This document shows, one piece after another, positions 21,250 to 30,706 of a stretch of DNA of 64,000 nucleotides. Made by a program: the position numbers and the translations under genes. Origin of the DNA: Septoria linicola (Eukaryota; Ascomycota; Dothideomycetes; Mycosphaerellales; Mycosphaerellaceae); NCBI GenBank assembly GCA_024114885.1, contig CP099427.1, positions 992,001 through 1,056,000 on the forward strand, written 5' to 3'. Within the stretch, counting starts at the first letter, position 1. The number at the start of each line of letters is the position of its first letter. Below the pieces are notes generated by a model, which had not been told where the DNA came from, made no database searches, and saw only the letters and a program-made list of their open reading frames with translations.

Positions 21250-22860
21250 ATGATGCTCTCTTTCACTACCTTCGACAAAGCCCTCCTGCACATGGCCATT
21301 TTCCTCCTCGCCACCTTCATCGCCATCTACCTTATCAGCAATGCGATCTACAATCGCTACCTCCACCCATACAGCAAATTTCCCGGACCTTTCTGGGCCT
21401 CAATCACTGACCTCTGGTACTTCCGCCGAGTGCGATATGGTTTGGCTGGACACAACGACTTGGATCTACACAAGAAGTATGGCTCGATGGTCCGCATCTC
21501 CCCTAGCCAGATCCTCATCTCCGATCCAGCTGCCATAGAGATTATCTACGGACCTCGCAATGTCTTTCCTAAAGCAGAGTTCTACTCAGGTTTTGATCCG
21601 AGCATTAGTCTACGGGCCGGGAACTTCGAAGAACGCGACGAAGCGAAGCATACACTTCGTCGAAGTATCGTGGCACCGCTGTACACTCAAGCCTCGATCC
21701 TTCAATTCGAGCCGTGTGTCGATCGCTTGATTGCTCTATTCTACCAGCGCATGGAGACACTGGCTGAAGCTGGAACTCAGATCGACATGTCCACTTGGCT
21801 GCGGAAGTACACATTCGATGTGATTGGAGAGATCTTCTATGGCCGCAAAGGTGGCTTTGGCTTCATTCGAGATGACATCGACTACAACAACTGGTGTGCG
21901 CTGATGGAGACTATGCCTCCTCTGTCTTCTGCTATTACGTACATTGCAAAGCCTCTCCGTCCTCTTGTCTTTGCGGCAGAGATGATCTTTCCTGCGACGC
22001 GGGCAGGTGCGAAAGGATTCTTTGATGTGATTGCGCAGGCAAAGTCTGCCGTCAAGCAGAGAGTAGCTGAGCGGGCGGAAAAGAAGTCGGATAACAAGAA
22101 CGACTTGCTGAATAGATTGCTGGATCTGATCAACGATAACCCCGACCCCAAAGTTCACTGGACAGAACAAGACGTCACAGCTGAGATCTGGACCATGATC
22201 TGGGCAGGGAGCGATACCACAGCAGTCGCTCTCACAAGCATTTTCTACCATCTTCACAAGAATCCCGCTACCCTGAATAAGCTTCGCACCGAAATAGAAG
22301 TTGCTTTCTCTGACGGAAGACTTACCTACCCACTCCGCTACACCGACTGCATCAAACTCCCCTACCTCCACGCCGTCGTCCGCGAAGCAATGCGCATGCA
22401 CTCCTCCCTCGGTCTCGGCCTTCCACGCACCGTCCCTCCCAGCGGCTCACACATCTGCGGAATACCCTTCCCAGCAGGCTATGGAGTCATCATGAACGCA
22501 TGCGCTGTAAACTTCGACCAAGACATATTCGGCTCTGACGCAGAAATCTTTAGTCCTGAACGCTGGATCCGCGACGGAGAGAAGAAAGCAAACGAGATGG
22601 AGAGGCATATGTTACAGTTCGGATATGGTCCGAGGATTTGTATCGGAAAGCATGTTACTAATGTGGCGATGTATAAATTGTTGCCGACGATTTTGAGGGA
22701 TTTTGGATTTGAAGGGCTGGAGGGGGAGGAGAAGACGTGGGAGGTGTTTGGGGGTTGGTTTCATCATCAGAAGGGGGTTGATGTGGTTGTTAAGAAGCGG
22801 AGGCAGGGAGGCCAGCGTGCGATTGTTGAGGTACCGGGGGACAAATGGAGGAATCAATAG
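21250..22860 (+). CDS. Cytochrome P450 monooxygenase
   Basis: ER-anchored heme-thiolate monooxygenase, single exon, 536 aa from ATG 21250 (a second ATG follows directly). N-terminal anchor LLHMAIFLLATFIAIYLI, then the proline-rich hinge YSKFPGPFWA. I-helix AGSDTT at 319-324, K-helix EAMR (ExxR) at 379-382, PERW-type FSPERWI, and heme loop FGYGPRICIG at 457-466 with ligand Cys464. The overall pattern (WFHHQKGVDVVV near the end, HKKYGSMVRISP near the start) is like the pisatin-demethylase-related fungal P450s; substrate cannot be told. No PKS, NRPS, terpene synthase or cluster regulator lies nearby, so a stand-alone detoxification or catabolic role is as likely as a biosynthetic one. Intronless state is unusual against its multi-intron neighbours. 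Confidence 0.9.
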   Translation: MMLSFTTFDKALLHMAIFLLATFIAIYLISNAIYNRYLHPYSKFPGPFWASITDLWYFRRVRYGLAGHNDLDLHKKYGSMVRISPSQILISDPAAIEIIYGPRNVFPKAEFYSGFDPSISLRAGNFEERDEAKHTLRRSIVAPLYTQASILQFEPCVDRLIALFYQRMETLAEAGTQIDMSTWLRKYTFDVIGEIFYGRKGGFGFIRDDIDYNNWCALMETMPPLSSAITYIAKPLRPLVFAAEMIFPATRAGAKGFFDVIAQAKSAVKQRVAERAEKKSDNKNDLLNRLLDLINDNPDPKVHWTEQDVTAEIWTMIWAGSDTTAVALTSIFYHLHKNPATLNKLRTEIEVAFSDGRLTYPLRYTDCIKLPYLHAVVREAMRMHSSLGLGLPRTVPPSGSHICGIPFPAGYGVIMNACAVNFDQDIFGSDAEIFSPERWIRDGEKKANEMERHMLQFGYGPRICIGKHVTNVAMYKLLPTILRDFGFEGLEGEEKTWEVFGGWFHHQKGVDVVVKKRRQGGQRAIVEVPGDKWRNQ

Positions 22861-23244
22861 TCAGTTACTGTGTCCGAGATTCGTTACCAGCGACTTATCT
22901 ACCTCCATGCTTGCCGCTATGCCACTGCCATTCAGGTATGAACGTATGAAGTATGGAGTCAAGAGATAGTGGTACTGATATCATGGAACAAAAATGAAGT
23001 GCATGCAAAGCAGATGTTAGGCTCGGCTCGACCTGGTCGCAGTTTCGCGCGGCTTTCTCTGAACTGAAGTCCACAGCAGACGAAAATGCGGAGGAAGACC
23101 AGAACTCAATTCGGGAAAAGTGGGTATGTCTTCTACGCAAGTAAAGCTATCCATCTTAAAAGTATGTAGGGAGGCCTGCGAGGCAGGCGGCAACGAGTGA
23201 TGTTGGAGTCGCCGCTTTGCTATCGCTGAGTCTGAGTTCTGCAC
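22861..23244. other. Convergent intergenic region
   Basis: 384 bp between the P450 stop and the RING gene stop. No gene seen. Confidence 0.45.
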
Positions 23245-25443
23245 CTAGATCCCCACTCGAGAACGTCTGCTACCCTGTCTCCTCGAGCGCGCAGTCGCAG
23301 GCAAAGCGTTTTCTTGCAGTGTTCTGCTGCTGCCACTGGATGCAGAGGTGTACTGCGCTATCTCGACTTCGTCTTCGGAGTCCGCGTGTGGAGCTATGCG
23401 GCGGGATAATCCATCTACGTGCGGATCGCGGTCCTGACGCCCAGCATTGAGGCGTGCCAATGTGCTCGAAAGCTGAAAAGGGTGTCGGGGCTGGATTGCC
23501 GATGCTCCTCGTGACTGGGCAGTACGAGCAGCGCGGTCAATAATCTCAGCTGGAACGCGGCTTGTGCGATACGTGGGCTGAGCGCGAGGATTGGTCTGGC
23601 CGTCTGAGGCAGAGTGTATGGGCGCTGGAGTCCGATGGCGGTTTCGACGAGGCCCAAGTGTGTGTAATCGATGGCTGTATGGTCGGCAAACCTGCTCAAG
23701 TGTAGAATCTAGAAGGACACATTAGCTGAGGCTGTGCTGTAGGAGCGCACGTGAAGCTTAGGCCCACCCGTTCGTCATACTGGGCTCATCAGAATCGTCG
23801 CTCTCTTGCTCCTCTCCGTCCTCCTCATCGTCATAGTAGTCATAAGGTTGCGCTGCAGTGCTCGTTCCTAAGCCGGTCGTAGTGTCATCATCGTCGTCGT
23901 CAAAAGAGCTGTCCTCGTTTTCCGAGTCACGCGCGCCATCGTAGCCGCCAGATTCATCCTGGCGGGAGTCACGTACAGGGGCATCATCATCGCTGATCAA
24001 ATTGACAGGGTTACTGTCATCAGTATGAGCTGGCGAAAAGGCTTGGTAGTTTGAGAAGTCCACCTGGCCTTCTTCGGGAGGTGCATCGCTGCTGTCACCT
24101 TCATCATCACTGTCGATCGTGATGGTTCTTAGTCGGCGCGCATGACGCTGATTGTTTGACGATATCGGCTCGTTGTCGTCGCTCTCGTCCTCACCATCCG
24201 AGGTTCTGCTGGCGATGGCCGATGAGGTGTCGTCGAATCGCTGATAGTGAGGAACCACACGTCGCTGAGGCCCTGTCATCTCTTCCGCATCTTCATCGTC
24301 GTCGGAGTCGGAAAGGACAGGTCTGCGGCGCTGCTGTGAAGCAGAAGGTCTCGCGGGCGTGGACTCGGCTTCGTTGTCACTCTCATCAATCGTAGCATCA
24401 TCATCATAGTGCACGTCTTCGTCGATGAAGCCATCCATGCTTCCTCCGCTTTCGTCAGAGTCGTCTTCAGAATCGAAGATGTGGTGCATATGGTGATCTG
24501 GTGGTCCTCCGTCGAGGTTGTGGACCGGGTGATCGTAGAAGTCGTGGTCAATGTCACTGGACCCATCACCGAAACCTTCCGATCCAAACGCGCCACCAAT
24601 ATCCAGGCCCAAGTCCACATCATGGTCATGATCCATATCTTGCAAAGAGCCATCGATCTCATCATCGGAATCCGTTAGTGTGGAATCGTTGTCCGTCTCT
24701 CCATCGACATGAACTCGCATGTTGCAATGCCTGCACCGCCCGTCCTCAACCTCAATCATGCACGAAGGACACCTCCAAACGCCGTCCCCCTCGTCTCTGA
24801 ACGCAGGAACGGGATGGAACCTGCTGCCCTTTGTGAAACGTCCTCTGAACAGACCTCCAGTATCCGTGTCCTGGTTGGCCTTGTCCTTGGCAATGATCTC
24901 TGCCTCCTCTCGTGCCATCTTTTCATGCTCCTCACTCGTCTCGCCGTCAGGCAGCAGCTCGCTCTTTGCCACAAACACTCTCACCATTTCCCGAATGACA
25001 AAGGTGGGTGTCGGCTGCTGTGTAACCCGGGCCCGGCAGTCCGGACACGTCTTGGAATTGCCCATCCACTGGGCCAGACAGCTGTAGCAGTATGTGTGGC
25101 CACAGCTCAGCCCGTACGGTTCGTAAAGAAAGCGATAACACATTTTGCAGGTAATGAGCTGCCGCATGGCATCCATATCTGCGTGGATTGTATGAAGGGA
25201 TTGCTCGTGGTGGCATGTTCCGTTGTGCACATGCTGTCCATTCTGCTGTTGCTCTTCTGGCTCCATCTTGGGCAGAACGACTCCTCCGCTCAGTCCCGCC
25301 TCGACCTTGATCGGTGTCTCGGATTTGAAAGCCATGATCGGACTCGCTGAGCCGTTGCTCACGTCACGGCGGCCCGTTCTAGAGGTCTTCATTCGTTTTC
25401 GCGAGCGGCCTTCAGCAGCAGAATAGCCCTCGTTGCCTGACAT
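23245..25443 (-). CDS. RING-finger protein with acidic tail, probable E3 ubiquitin ligase
   Basis: Two exons, 25443-23781 and 23708-23245, 708 aa. The 72-bp intron (GTATGA...CTTCTAG, GCTAAT branch) joins the frames; read without it the ORF would stop at 23758. Start chosen at 25443 (MSGNEGYSAAEG) because the open frame upstream has no domain character. A basic N terminus (RSRKRMKTSRTGRR) suggests nuclear location. C3HC4 RING at 99-136: CKMC, CGHTYC (H116), YSC, CPDC. About 100 residues later comes a small zinc-ribbon-like WRCPSCMIEVEDGRCRHC. A very acidic region of about 300 residues follows, rich in Asp/Ser runs, then a basic second-exon tail containing VPAEIIDRAARTAQSRG. Substrate unknown. 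The acidic stretch could be a chaperone or histone-type interaction surface (inference). Confidence 0.75.
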
Positions 25444-26298
25444 GTCGTCTGTCCGGCAGTCGCGAACAAGTCTAGATGGTGAGTGCCAACATGAGGAAGG
25501 AAGAGAACTGTACGCTGTCGGGAAGATGTGATGTGTGGGGGACCAGGGACCAGGGACCAGGATGAGAGGGCGTTCGTGATTTCCGCGTCCTGCGAAGTTT
25601 GTGGCAATTGCCGCGTGCCCGATCCGATCGATGTACGAACGAGGTTCCTGTTTACTGGTGAAAGCAGTAGAATACTGCTGGCGAAGAAGACGATTCCGTG
25701 CAAAGACAAGAACACTACACAAAGGCGAAGCACATGTGACCAGCCTTGCCGAAACGCGAACTGCAACTAACTTAGCGCGACGCGCACGGACGCCCATCAA
25801 AAAGACCCTGACTTGTGCTCACATCGCGTCCAACGCACCTCGTCCTCCCGCAGCAATGATGTTGTACATGCTAGCGCCTGTAGCAAGCACTCATACACCG
25901 TGATACAGAGCTGAGACCGATTCAAGTCTTTGATTGATGGCACGCCACTTCTCAAGACTGCACGGACGCGAGATCACTGTACGTTATGCCAGCATACCTA
26001 ACTGTCACTGATAGAGCGAAAGCTTCGTCACAAGTCTTCGTCCTGCGGTCCCTCCTGCAAGTGCGCTGTGTCGGCAATTACGAATTGCATGCGTTTCGAG
26101 CGGCGCCATTAATGGCTTGCCTGGGCTCATGATTCAAGGGATGAAGCCGTACGCCACCGAAGGCTCTTGATCAGGCCACACTTACTCATGCTCGCATTCG
26201 CGATGCGTATGCAGTAGAGACTGCTGTCTTTGCACGATACTTCCTTCAACCTCACCCCTTCAGTCAACTCCACCACGGAACTATCCTAGCTCTCCAGA
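25444..26298. promoter_or_regulatory. Divergent intergenic region
   Basis: 855 bp between the RING gene and the secreted-protein gene. It contains a perfect triple 7-bp repeat (GACCAGG) at about 25,541-25,561, in the RING-gene leader or promoter. No further gene seen. Confidence 0.45.
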
Positions 26299-27000
26299 AT
26301 GCTAGGCCGGATTATCGTCACGTTAACTCTGGCTGCCACTGCAGTCAATGCAGACCAAACAGGCTACAAGACCTCTGCAGTCTGCAAAAGGTATCCGGGC
26401 AATCTGCTGGCGCCTTTCACGGACTATGAGCCAGCTCAAGCCTTTTGCTGCTCAAAGTACCCAATGCCTCTCGTTACCATAACTTCCACCTGTAATTGTG
26501 CCAAACCTGCTCGCCAACTTGTCATTGCTTACCAAATGCCACCAGTCACTCCTCTAAAGACCTCGACCATAACTGTATCAACAACGGTCACGATCCCGAG
26601 CACGTTCACCGAATCGACTACTGAAACCTTCACCACTACTGTCGCTACAGTGACAGTGCCTGCAGCAATTCGAAGAGGCGCCGCCGACAGAAAGCAAAGC
26701 AAGGCACAACAATGGACGTCTGCCTCTGCGGAGCTGTCGAAGAAAGGTAACGCTGCCTTCAGCAAGGCGTGTTCGTGCATACAGACGCCTAGAACGGTAA
26801 GTCAGACAATGCATATGTACCGTCGTGATGTAGGCTGACTGACTCCCATGTAGACTACAGAGACTGTAACGGCAAAGCGCAAATCTTTAGTACTGGAGAC
26901 AAAAGAAGCCACGAGAACAATCTTCACGACGATCACCTTTCCGGGCGAGCCAGACACTACATTTGTGTTCGTGACTGCGACTGTCACAGCAAGGACCTGA
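26299..27000 (+). CDS. Small Thr-rich secreted protein with paired cysteines
   Basis: Exons 26299-26796 and 26854-27000 (57-bp intron GTAAGT, CTGACTGAC branch, TAG) encode 214 aa. Signal peptide MLGRIIVTLTLAATAVNA, cleavage likely before DQTGY. Cysteines at 29, 50-51, 65 and 67, plus a later CSC pair (KACSCIQTP), alternate with Thr/Val-rich tracts such as TTTVATVTVP and, in exon 2, FVFVTATVTART. The pattern AFCCSKY...TSTCNC...ACSC is common in secreted or wall-associated fungal proteins of unknown function; O-mannosylation of the Thr tracts is likely. No GPI signal is visible. It could be a cell-wall protein or a candidate effector; the sequence does not decide. Confidence 0.7.
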
Positions 27001-27866
27001 TTCAACGAAGAAAAAAGTGGAATGGACTCCGACATTGCTATGCTTTGCATTGGGTCATCTATATCGTGGCGAACATCCCGTTCTTGGCGTACAACCAACT
27101 CAAACGCTAATCAAGTCATTCGCTAGAATGCTGCATCAAGGCAAAGATAGCACCAGCGCTTAACCTCTGCACGCATCTACATGAGGCGTACAACAGCTCT
27201 GATCTCGTCTAGCACACGCTTCATAATCCACTTCATTCTTGATGCGGCTTCTTAGGCGTTCCGTTCATTGATCAAAATTCGGCTGCAATGGAATCATCAG
27301 CCTGAATCCCAAAAGCTCGTTCTGCCAACTTACCATCTTCTAGATAGTTCAGATATGATCCGACTCCTTTGCGCATGCTCTCCAGACAGAATTGCACTTG
27401 ATCTAGCAGACTTTGAGCAATCGCTGGCATACTTGTATCTGTATTCAGTGTTGCTCGAGAAGAAGAATTCCAATCTTATGTCTGTCTGATCTCCAAACTT
27501 TGTTTATTTGGAAAGCAGAATTGCGCAGCGCAGTTTTGTTAAGTAGAGTCTGACAGTGGAGATGGCGTGCGAGAAAAGATATGCCCCGTTCCGGGTGCAC
27601 GACCCGGATTGAGCAATAGCTCCCATATGAGCATAGATCTTCTGACCAGCGCGTGACCAAGTCAGGCGAGACTCACTCGATGAATAGTTCTTTGTACCTA
27701 CAAAGACCCTACACATATGTACCGATGTTGCTCATCTGCAGGTTTCCAGAACACAGTAGTAATGTAGTCGTCGAACCGCGACTAGCGCCGGCTCATCCCG
27801 TATGCACTTCACATCCGCGATCACCAACTCCATCAATCTATGTCTATTGCCATCGTCAAACTCACC
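27001..27866. other. Intergenic, no gene seen
   Basis: 866 bp upstream of COX23. Short ORFs on both strands have no family features. A GC hairpin near 27,590-27,606 (CCGGGTGCACGACCCGG) was noted but is not part of a recognisable tRNA. Confidence 0.4.
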
Positions 27867-28353
27867 ATGTCCAAACCCGAAGAACCCACAGATCCAATCG
27901 AAAAGTCCGATTGGGATAAGAGCTCCTCGCGATTCGAAAAGTATCACCACCATGCTCTTCCGCCACAATCGCCGCCACCAACTAACCCTTATATTTCTCT
28001 GCACACAGTAAACGCTACAGCGAATACTTCGACCCCTGCCAAGATGCCGCGAATCGAAGTCTGAAGTGTCTACGAAGAAATGGAGGCGATCGATTGATGT
28101 GTCAAGATTATTTTGAGTGAGTCTGACACGATTCCCAAGTCTGGATGATGTAACGCACGAGTGACGGCTCTGCTAATGATTTGTTTGTGTGTGTGTAGTG
28201 CGTATAAGGCGTGTAAGAAGCAGTGGGTGAGTATTTTTTGGTCTTTTTAGGTGGGGTAGAGGGAATGTGGGATATGCTGACGTGATGATGTGATTGTAGA
28301 TGGAGGAGAGGGCTGAGCAGAAACGGAAGGAGGGAAAGGGGTGGTTTGGATAA
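27867..28353 (+). CDS. COX23: COX23, cytochrome c oxidase assembly factor (twin Cx9C)
   Basis: Mitochondrial intermembrane-space protein needed for copper delivery and cytochrome oxidase assembly, imported through Mia40. Four exons: 27867-27940, 28009-28116, 28199-28226, 28300-28353, giving 87 aa. Introns begin GTATCA, GTGAGT, GTGAGT and contain CTAAC, GCTAAT and GCTGAC branch sites. The third exon is only 28 nt, so no long ORF marks the gene. The splice joins produce RFENKRYSEYFDPC and CQDYFDAYKACKKQW. The CHCH domain has C35/C45 and C56/C66, both Cx9C, with a basic tail ending GKGWFG, characteristic of Cox23. An in-frame ATG at 27840 would add nine residues; 27867 has the better context (caccATGt). 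Confidence 0.9.
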
Positions 28354-28717
28354 GATTGAAATGGGAGTATCGGAAGATCATCGAGCATTTATACGATGGC
28401 TCCGCTGTGAGCACCAGACGATGCTGATCGGAAGCTGCGTGCGGACAGAGTTATCGTGTTCCTCTCGCAGCCACCTCAGATTACCGAGCCTTCCTCGAGT
28501 TCCGCCGGACTGGGCTGAGATGTACGAAGATACCCCGCTCAAGCCAGATTGTACAATATACAGCAGAACGCAGATCAAAAAGTCTCATCTCCAAGCCTCA
28601 GACCAAAGGAACACTTCTCAAACCATGAGCACGAGACCACACCGCTCTCCGACTGCGCTCGCAGTTCTCTTTCCAGCACTCAGACAGATATGGCTCGACT
28701 CAAGACCGAACCCCCAC
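28354..28717. other. Convergent intergenic region
   Basis: 364 bp between the COX23 stop and the stop of the next minus-strand gene. The plus-strand ORFs here are shadows. Confidence 0.4.
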
Positions 28718-29925
28718 CTATTCACGAGTCGGCTTCATCGGAAACGGCCAATTCGGCGTCCACTTCCTCGCCGCCAGCGCAGCACGATCACTCGCACTAT
28801 TTTGCTGCACAACCCCTCTTAGCCTCTGCAAATCCTGCGCATTATTCGTCGCCCACCACAATAAATTCATCTTCCCATCCCTATCCAAGAATACCGTCAC
28901 CGAACCCAACGCAGCTGGCCCAATGATCTTACGGTATCTGATATAAAAGTTTGCCACTTCAGTCGAAGTATCCGTACCAAGCAAGTAGTAATAGCACAGC
29001 GAGCCAGCAGGGAAAGTGATCCCAGGCCAAGCGCCGAGGCGTTGCTTATAGATGATTTGTAGGCAGTATCCGGACATGGCGACTAGGTCTTTGGCTTTCT
29101 TTTCGAAGTCTTGGAGGAGGATCCAATTTGGCACGGGTTTCTCGACGCCGGGAGTTGCAGGGCCGATGAATTCGTTCATGACTGGGCCGAATTCGCCGGA
29201 GACCCAGCAGCGGGCGTATTGTAGGAATGTTACATCGGACCAGCGCTTGATGGTATGTTCTTGTCGTGCGCTGCCGGCTTCTTCTGCTGGCACGGCGAGT
29301 TTGGTGCTTTTGGATATGACGGAGACTTGGAGTACAGTCAGCGATGTGAGTATGAGTATATCTTTGTATTGTACTGACCGATGAACCGATGCTCTCCGCT
29401 GAGGATGTTTCTATAGGCCTTCTTGACTCTCGGACTGTCCATCACCTCATGCATCCACTCCACCGGCTCATCAAATGTGACTCCAAACTCAGCTTTATTG
29501 AAGCCTTCGACGCCGTCGAGACCTTCCAGTCCAGGATGAGATCTGCTCAGATCGGTGATGGCTTTCTCTTTCTTCTCCGTTGGTATCCAGCCTCTTCTGA
29601 TGTCGTTCGGTCCAAAGAGACTTTCGAAGATATCAAGCTTGCTGCTATCTTGCTGCAGCATAAGGTTGAGGAGGGCTCGGCCTTGACATTCGTAGTAGCT
29701 TGCTAGTTGAGGAGTGACTTTGTCGGGAGGTACGAATGACTCCAGTAGCACGGAGAGTTGAAGTGGGCGGACGCATGAGAGGGACTCTGCTCCTGCACTA
29801 GCTGGGGAGGGTGGGTTCTGTTGAGCTAGTTGCTTGGCTTGTTCTTCTCTGTCTTCAGGGGCCGCCACGGACAGCTGAAGAAGGAGAAGGGTGAGGATAG
29901 CACTGGTCAGCATATTTGCAAGCAT
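28718..29925 (-). CDS. Unknown protein with signal peptide or N-terminal anchor
   Basis: I do not recognise this family. Exons 29925-29379 and 29325-28718 (53-bp intron GTCAGT, CGCTGAC branch, AAG) encode 384 aa. Splicing gives EHRFIVSVISKSTKLAVP across the junction and keeps the frame. The N terminus MLANMLTSAILTLLLLQLSVAA looks like a signal peptide. The body has a few cysteines (LSCVRPLQ, YECQGRALL, ARCWVSGEFG, SGYCLQIIY, LCYYYLLG), no repeats and no further membrane segment. The second exon holds WSDVTFLQYARCWVSGEFG and SVTVFLDRDGKMNLLWWATN, which look like a folded domain. Start chosen at 29925; the frame upstream opens at a TTG. Possibly a secreted or vacuolar/ER-lumen protein. Confidence 0.65.
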
Positions 29926-30706
29926 CGCTGATCCTGCATAACTGCGCAAGATAGAACAGACAGCAGATGGATGCCCTTAAGAATGCTGCAAGCTTCTCGA
30001 AAGCTAGATGCAGCTGAGCAGTCACCATCCCATGGACATATCAGCACCGGCGAGGGGTCTGCGTGTGGTCTCGTCGCATACAGTTTGCTGTGGTCTCGAG
30101 TCTATCTGATCACCTCGGCCAACTCATCGGCAAGCATCGCGTGCAGAATCGCTGTGCCGCTCAGACAACACTGTCCTCGTGATGAACAAGTGCGCCAGGC
30201 GTCAGAGTAGAGTCACGAGTATTAGTATGGTTCAGTAGTACTGCCAAGTACTTCGATCAGCAGGCCACGAAGCAAGGCCGTAGCTAATAGAATGTGCGTG
30301 TTTTGCCGTCATGGGTGAGAGCTGCCAAGAGAAGCTGGAACACTCGAACGCACTTCAGTTGTGATGTCTGGGTAGCTCATGTATCAAGGAGGTGCAGGAG
30401 CCATTGCACCAGTGGTTTGTGCTCAGAACCGGCTAATAGTGGCAGTCGCGTCCGAGATTCGTCGTTCGAGGCCAACCCATTGCAGACAGACTGGGCCTTG
30501 CGGTACCTACCACTAGTTACCACGCTTAGAGTACTGGGTATCTTACATTCTTAAGCCGATGATGCACTCACTCCCTCTGCCATCTTCCAATCTCTGGTGA
30601 TACATCTACAGGCGTCAAGTACGCTCCACTGGAGAGACAGCTCTCTTCAAGCTCACATCAACCTGAGCGAGGACGTTGACGGGCTACCACTTACGGCTGG
30701 CCGTAC
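29926..30706. other. Intergenic, no gene seen
   Basis: 781 bp between two minus-strand genes, the upstream region of the unknown secreted-protein gene. No supportable coding or RNA feature. Confidence 0.4.

Noticed and set aside
24156..25350. Plus-strand ORFs opposite the RING gene
   Set aside because: They are antisense shadows of the repetitive acidic codons, without domains.
21250..25443. Secondary-metabolite gene cluster around the P450
   Set aside because: No PKS, NRPS, terpene synthase, DMATS or pathway regulator is present; neighbours are a mitochondrial SDR and a RING protein.
23758..25800. 680-residue single-exon version of the RING protein
   Set aside because: The upstream 119 codons lack protein character and the stop at 23758 lies just inside a good intron; the two-exon model from 25443 extends a coherent frame to 23245.
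27570..27680. GC hairpin and paired segments resembling part of a tRNA
   Set aside because: No T-arm consensus, no acceptor-stem pairing and no plausible anticodon arm could be fitted.
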